Assembly (NCBI GenBank): GCA_017430965.1
Contig: JAFRLX010000004.1
Location: 1 to 33,365, forward strand
Reading direction: 5' to 3'
Length of the DNA: 33,365 nt
From: Clostridia bacterium
GTDB lineage: Bacteria > Bacillota > Clostridia > Oscillospirales > Acutalibacteraceae
How positions within the stretch are numbered: the stretch's first letter is position 1; each line of letters begins with the position of its first letter. Below are positions 30,071-33,365 of the stretch, piece after piece. The notes below the pieces were generated by a model. The model saw nothing but the letters and a program-made list of their open reading frames with translations, was not told the origin of the DNA and made no database searches. A program made the position numbers and the translations under genes.

Positions 30071-30098
30071 AGTGTTTCATGTTTAGTGCTTAGAATAA
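30071..30098. repeat. Degenerate heptamer array after pncB
   Basis: AGTGTTT, CATGTTT, AGTGCTT and AGAATAA form four 7-base units related to the arrays at 14780, 15219 and 16597. Confidence 0.4.
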
Positions 30099-30107
30099 AC
30101 TGTCTGC

Positions 30108-30140
30108 AAAAAGCGGTGCACCGTGGCGCACCGCTTTTTT
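30108..30140. terminator. Bidirectional terminator between pncB and the second BspA gene
   Basis: AAAAAGCGGTGC and GCACCGCTTTTT are perfect 12-base arms around ACCGTGGC. T tracts occur on both strands, serving the convergent genes. Confidence 0.9.
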
Positions 30141-30143
30141 CTG

Positions 30144-32003
30144 TTATTTTGTTTTTACTTTATAGGTTTTGCTCCAGGTGGAGAAGTAGTTCACCTTATT
30201 GAATGTTTTATAAGTTCGGATTCTCACACAATAAACTTTATTGGAGAGCAGCTTGCTGACCAGGGTTTTGTAGGATTTGGCATTTCTGACAGTCACTGTT
30301 TTTGCCCCGGAAAAGTTTACATTGGTTGCATACTGAATTTGGTAGCCGGTGACTGCTGTTCTTCTCCACTGTGCCAGGAAGCATTTTTTACCGCCTGTAA
30401 GCCTTGTGAGGGTAGTGCCCCTCGGCAATGTGGGAGAAAGCAGATACTTCCAAGCGGAGAAAACTGTCTTACCGTTGAGTGCCTTGTAAGTATATCTGAC
30501 TCTGAATTTGTAGTTGGTACCCGGTTGCAGGTTTTTAAACACAGCGGAGGTACCGTTGACAACATTGTAGTAGGTTGCCCATTTGTTGCCTGCTGCATTG
30601 GAAATCTGCACCTGGTAGGCGATGGCGCCTGCAACCTTATTCCACTCAACCTTTTGCGCCACGGCTGTTCTGGCAGTGCATTGGAACACCATCAATTTCT
30701 TGGCATTGTGGTAATAATGAATCTTTGCGGCTAAGAGTGCATCATTTTGTATATCAATTTGAATGTTCTTAAACTGCGCAGGTGAACCGCCGTAGTAAAC
30801 ATCCTTTAAAGCATTGCACTCATCAAAAGCGCCTATGTTAATATGTTTTATCGAAGTCGGAAGGCCCACGGCAGTCAACGGACTATTGGTGCCGTACCAT
30901 GACTCCTTGCCGAACACTGCACGGGCAATGCCGGTTGTGCCGCTCTTAATAGTAAGCTTTTTGGCGTATGCGCCCGCTTCGGCATCCACAAGCCAAGTGT
31001 CCATATACAGTAAGCCGTTGTTCCAATTGGCTTTATTGTTATAGTACCCGCTGTTTTCAAAAGCACCTTGCTCAATTTCGATAACCGAAGCCGGGATTTT
31101 GATACTGCCGAGGTTTGTGCAAGCATAAAATGCACCGCTGTCAATCACCTTGACCGTGCCGGGAATCTTGGTGGTTTGGCAACCTGCAATCAGTTCATCC
31201 TCTGTCTTATCAATAATCGCGTTGCAATTGTCGCGGCTGTCATACTTTTCATTGTTCTCATCCACGGTGATGCTCTTTAATGCATCACAGCCGACGACAA
31301 TATTTGTTTGCAATTCCGTGACATTCGCCGGGATGGAGAGGCTTTCTAAACCTGTGTAACCAAATGCATAGTAGCCGATGTGCTTCACCGCATGCGGAAT
31401 CTCTACATTGGTAAGGCTCTTGCACTGATAAAATGCATGAGCACCGATAAGAGTGACAGAATCCGGAATGGTAATTCTTCCCAGTTTTTCACATGCGTAA
31501 AATGCACCGCTTGTAAGAATATCAAGGGATTCGGGAAGTATGCAGCTTTGCAAATTGCTGCAGTATGCAAATGCATCTTCGCCGATGTCAACATCCTTGT
31601 CTATGCCTGCAAAGTTAAGGCTTGGTAAGGAAGTGCAGTTGTAAAACGACATATCCCCAACCCGCTCAATCGTACTCGGAATCGAAACACTTGTCAGATT
31701 TTCGCATTTTTCAAACACCATTCTGCCGATACTGGTGATGCCTTCATTAATAACAACCGTTTTGATGCCTGCCTCATCATAGAAGGGAGAACGAGTGGTT
31801 ACACCCTCAGCCGGGTCGTAATCATAATCCTCCATATCACCGCTACCGCTGAAAGTCAGCTTACCGGTAGCAGCATCGAAGCTATAGGTGACATTTTTGC
31901 CGCAGTACCCGCTCGGAGCAAGCGCCGAGGAAGTAATTTGCAGCCCTGCAAAGGTGCCAAGCACGAGTGCAAGCACCAGCACAAAACTTAATACTTTTTT
32001 CAT
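30144..32003 (-). CDS. Secreted BspA-type LRR protein with two fibronectin type III domains
   Basis: A 619-residue secreted protein. ATG 32003 is chosen because AAGGAGGAATTT lies upstream; a longer frame to 32039 has no such site. Residues 1-29 are a signal peptide ending near 'SSALA'. 'YCGKNVTYSFDAATGKLTFSG' is a common start module of these proteins. Residues about 75-440 are BspA-type LRR_5 units ('GITSIGRMVFEKCENLTSVSI', 'VTLIGAHAFYQCKSLTNVEI'). Residues about 445-530 and 530-619 are fibronectin type III-like ('VEWNKVAGAIAYQVQIS', 'AQWRRTAVTGYQIQYA'). No wall-sorting signal is visible. The LRR and last domain resemble those of the protein at 2319. The partner is unknown. Confidence 0.85.
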   Translation of the reverse strand: MKKVLSFVLVLALVLGTFAGLQITSSALAPSGYCGKNVTYSFDAATGKLTFSGSGDMEDYDYDPAEGVTTRSPFYDEAGIKTVVINEGITSIGRMVFEKCENLTSVSIPSTIERVGDMSFYNCTSLPSLNFAGIDKDVDIGEDAFAYCSNLQSCILPESLDILTSGAFYACEKLGRITIPDSVTLIGAHAFYQCKSLTNVEIPHAVKHIGYYAFGYTGLESLSIPANVTELQTNIVVGCDALKSITVDENNEKYDSRDNCNAIIDKTEDELIAGCQTTKIPGTVKVIDSGAFYACTNLGSIKIPASVIEIEQGAFENSGYYNNKANWNNGLLYMDTWLVDAEAGAYAKKLTIKSGTTGIARAVFGKESWYGTNSPLTAVGLPTSIKHINIGAFDECNALKDVYYGGSPAQFKNIQIDIQNDALLAAKIHYYHNAKKLMVFQCTARTAVAQKVEWNKVAGAIAYQVQISNAAGNKWATYYNVVNGTSAVFKNLQPGTNYKFRVRYTYKALNGKTVFSAWKYLLSPTLPRGTTLTRLTGGKKCFLAQWRRTAVTGYQIQYATNVNFSGAKTVTVRNAKSYKTLVSKLLSNKVYCVRIRTYKTFNKVNYFSTWSKTYKVKTK

Positions 32004-32042
32004 ATAAATTCCTCCTTGTGAAATAAAATGAAAATACAATGC

Positions 32043-32065
32043 GAATAGCGGTTTAGGCGCTATTC
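32043..32065. promoter_or_regulatory. Leader hairpin of the second BspA gene
   Basis: Perfect 8-base arms GAATAGCG and CGCTATTC around GTTTAGG lie in the 5' leader, about 40 bases before the start. It may stabilise the mRNA or act in attenuation. Confidence 0.5.
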
Positions 32066-32081
32066 TTTTGTTATTAATGAT

Positions 32082-32110
32082 ATTATACCATAATCACGCA
32101 GCTTTGCCTA
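32082..32110 (-). promoter_or_regulatory. Promoter of the second BspA gene, extended -10 type
   Basis: TGGTATAAT gives a perfect -10 (32087-32082) with the TGn extension. The -35 TAGGCA (32110-32105) is weak at 17 bases spacing. Confidence 0.6.
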
Positions 32111-32131
32111 CCCCCCAAAGGGGTGGTTTTT

Positions 32132-33061
32132 TCAAAACACCTTTCTCAAAAAGTTATAAAAGCAGGCTTTCCAAAACTCCATGCCGTGTTCAAAGCCCTT
32201 TACATAATCGGTTTGGTTGGGAATACCGCTCTCATCCAGCGCTTTTTCATAGGCTTTTGTCACCAAATAGCTCGTTGTATCTTTGCTGCCCACGGTCATA
32301 TACAGGTAACAGGGTTTTTCGCTTTCTTTGAGCTTTGGGAAAGCCTCAAACACGGTGTTTTCCCAATAGGTACCGTGGTAATACGGGGTGGGCACCACTC
32401 CGGGATTGGGCGCAAACGCGCCGATGTAGCCAAAGCTGTCCGCCCACTTGATGCCGATGCAAAGCGCCTCGGCACCGCCCTCGGAGACCCCGGCAACCGC
32501 CGTGTTTTCCCTGCCGCTTTTCACCGGGTAGTGCTGCTCCACAAAAGGCATGACATCCAAGCGGATATCCTCTATGACTTTATCATAGCTCAAGCGCATT
32601 TGCTCTTGCGTTTTTCCGGCTTTGAGTTCCGGTTTATCCGTGTACATATCCACGCTGACAATGAGCATTTCCTGCGCCATTTTTTTGTGCAGCAGGTTGC
32701 CGTAAAGCACCTGCAGGTAGGAGTAGCGGTGCAAATGGTCCTCCGGTTCCCCGTAAAAACCATGCAGCACATACAGCACCGGATAGCGCTTACTTTGCTT
32801 GTAATGCGGCGGCAGGAGAATGTTAAAGTGCTTGTTTGCCCCTGCGGTGCGCGAATAGTACTGCACATTTTCCACCACTTCCCCGTAAGGAATCCAAAAA
32901 TGCTTTTGGTGAAAATAGATATCTTCGTGGTAATCATTTTCGCGCTCTGCCGCAGCCGCGCCAGGTGCCGCATCGCTATTCTCTTGATTGGATTGGCAGC
33001 CGCACAGCCACGCACAGCACAGCGCCGCTAAGCACAGCCACGCAACGAGTTTTTGCTTCAT
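32132..33061 (-). CDS. Lipoprotein esterase (feruloyl/XynZ-type alpha/beta hydrolase)
   Basis: A 309-residue protein. ATG 33061 has AGAGGAAGT directly upstream; the longer frame to 33094 runs into the promoter. Residues 1-22 are a lipoprotein signal ending 'WLCGC' (Cys22 is the likely lipidated residue, though Cys at -2 is unusual). A polar Ala/Glu-rich linker follows. 'FNILLPPHYKQSKRYPVLYVLHGFYG' (split over about 80-106) carries the oxyanion strand and HG motif. 'GVSEGGAEAL' holds the nucleophile Ser (GxSxGG), and a late 'GFEHGMEFW' supplies the His. The pattern fits the esterase D family that removes acyl groups from plant xylan or other esters outside the cell. The substrate is unknown. 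Confidence 0.85.
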   Translation of the reverse strand: MKQKLVAWLCLAALCCAWLCGCQSNQENSDAAPGAAAAERENDYHEDIYFHQKHFWIPYGEVVENVQYYSRTAGANKHFNILLPPHYKQSKRYPVLYVLHGFYGEPEDHLHRYSYLQVLYGNLLHKKMAQEMLIVSVDMYTDKPELKAGKTQEQMRLSYDKVIEDIRLDVMPFVEQHYPVKSGRENTAVAGVSEGGAEALCIGIKWADSFGYIGAFAPNPGVVPTPYYHGTYWENTVFEAFPKLKESEKPCYLYMTVGSKDTTSYLVTKAYEKALDESGIPNQTDYVKGFEHGMEFWKACFYNFLRKVF

Positions 33062-33092
33062 ACTTCCTCTACCGTTGTGACAAATTTTTACC

Positions 33093-33120
33093 ATTATAGC
33101 ACAATTTTTAAAAAAAGCAA
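33093..33120 (-). promoter_or_regulatory. Promoter of the esterase gene
   Basis: TTGCTT (33120-33115) and TATAAT (33098-33093) are 16 bases apart, about 30 bases before the start codon. Confidence 0.65.
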
Positions 33121-33365
33121 ACTGAAAGAGGTGCGCAAGTAAAGCTTTGCCTTGTAACTATTTCAAAGAAAAAGCGCAGCGCACACTGCCGCGCTCTTGT
33201 CCGGAAACTTAAAAAGCGGTTACACCTTAGGTGAGTCCCCGTAACGAAGTTTGGTTTTTGCGTTGTATTTTCATCCGCCTAAGTGATAAAATTTCCCTTG
33301 AATACGGCAAGTATGCAAGAAAAATTTTCTCCCTTATTCGAATAAAACTACTTAGCAAAAACTGC
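33121..33365. other. End of window, no gene supported; contains a 39-base imperfect palindrome
   Basis: No frame here has a start with a binding site. AAATTTCCCTTGAATAC (33289-33305) and GTATGCAAGAAAAATTT (33311-33327) match at 14 of 17 positions around GGCAA. This may be part of a repeat or a regulatory site of a gene beyond the window. Confidence 0.4.

Noticed and set aside
32111..32131. Terminator of the esterase gene
   Set aside because: The CCCC-AAA-GGGG stem has its T tract on the plus strand, the wrong orientation for the minus-strand esterase.

Overview
The window looks like chromosomal DNA of an obligately anaerobic gut Firmicute (Clostridia, Oscillospiraceae/Ruminococcaceae-like). 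The evidence is the strong AGGAGG-type ribosome binding sites, sigma-A promoters of the TTGACA-N17-TATAAT type, the complete HydE/HydF/HydG maturase set for [FeFe]-hydrogenase, a class III fructose-bisphosphatase, BspA-type leucine-rich-repeat surface proteins, and intergenic regions rich in small palindromes. No phage, IS transposase, CRISPR, rRNA or tRNA gene was seen. The genus cannot be fixed from the sequence alone.

Layout. 0.3-2.3 kb: a three-gene operon encoding a membrane zinc-ribbon/LRR protein, an XRE-like HTH protein and a soluble Ser/Thr kinase-like protein, behind a promoter covered by a palindrome. 2.3-5.8 kb: a convergent 1146-residue secreted BspA-type protein with zinc-knuckle-like repeats in an A-B-C super-period. 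5.8-8.7 kb: PHP phosphoesterase and class III FBPase. 8.8-16.6 kb: plus-strand genes, mostly membrane proteins (YczE-like protein, SRPBCC protein, GPH symporter, O-antigen-ligase-like protein, small two-helix protein, aquaporin, MATE exporter), separated by unusual hairpin/heptamer repeats. 16.6-22.6 kb: minus-strand flavodoxin, hydG, hydE, hydF, a TM1266-family regulator, a DUF3783 protein and dUTPase. 22.7-23.7 kb: two small plus-strand proteins. 23.7-30.0 kb: an NAD-themed island, with a minus-strand SPFH protein plus divergent NAD-kinase-like protein facing a plus-strand salvage operon (NrtR-like Nudix regulator, nicotinamidase, NAD synthase, GNAT, nicotinate phosphoribosyltransferase). 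30.1-33.1 kb: a second BspA-type protein and a lipoprotein esterase.

How the parts fit. PncA, PncB and NadE supply three of the four Preiss-Handler steps from nicotinamide to NAD. NadD is not here. The first Nudix-winged-helix gene probably controls the operon through a palindrome over its own -10 region. HydE, HydF and HydG build the H-cluster of a hydrogenase encoded elsewhere. Two surface LRR proteins and the LRR-bearing membrane protein of the kinase operon suggest a surface-interaction theme.

The best candidates for something undescribed are (1) the split membrane-LRR/HTH/kinase cassette, (2) the SPFH plus altered NAD-kinase-like pair beside the NAD salvage operon, and (3) a family of heptamer-plus-hairpin elements that abut start or stop codons of transporter genes. 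All functional statements come from reading motifs by eye. No database search was possible.
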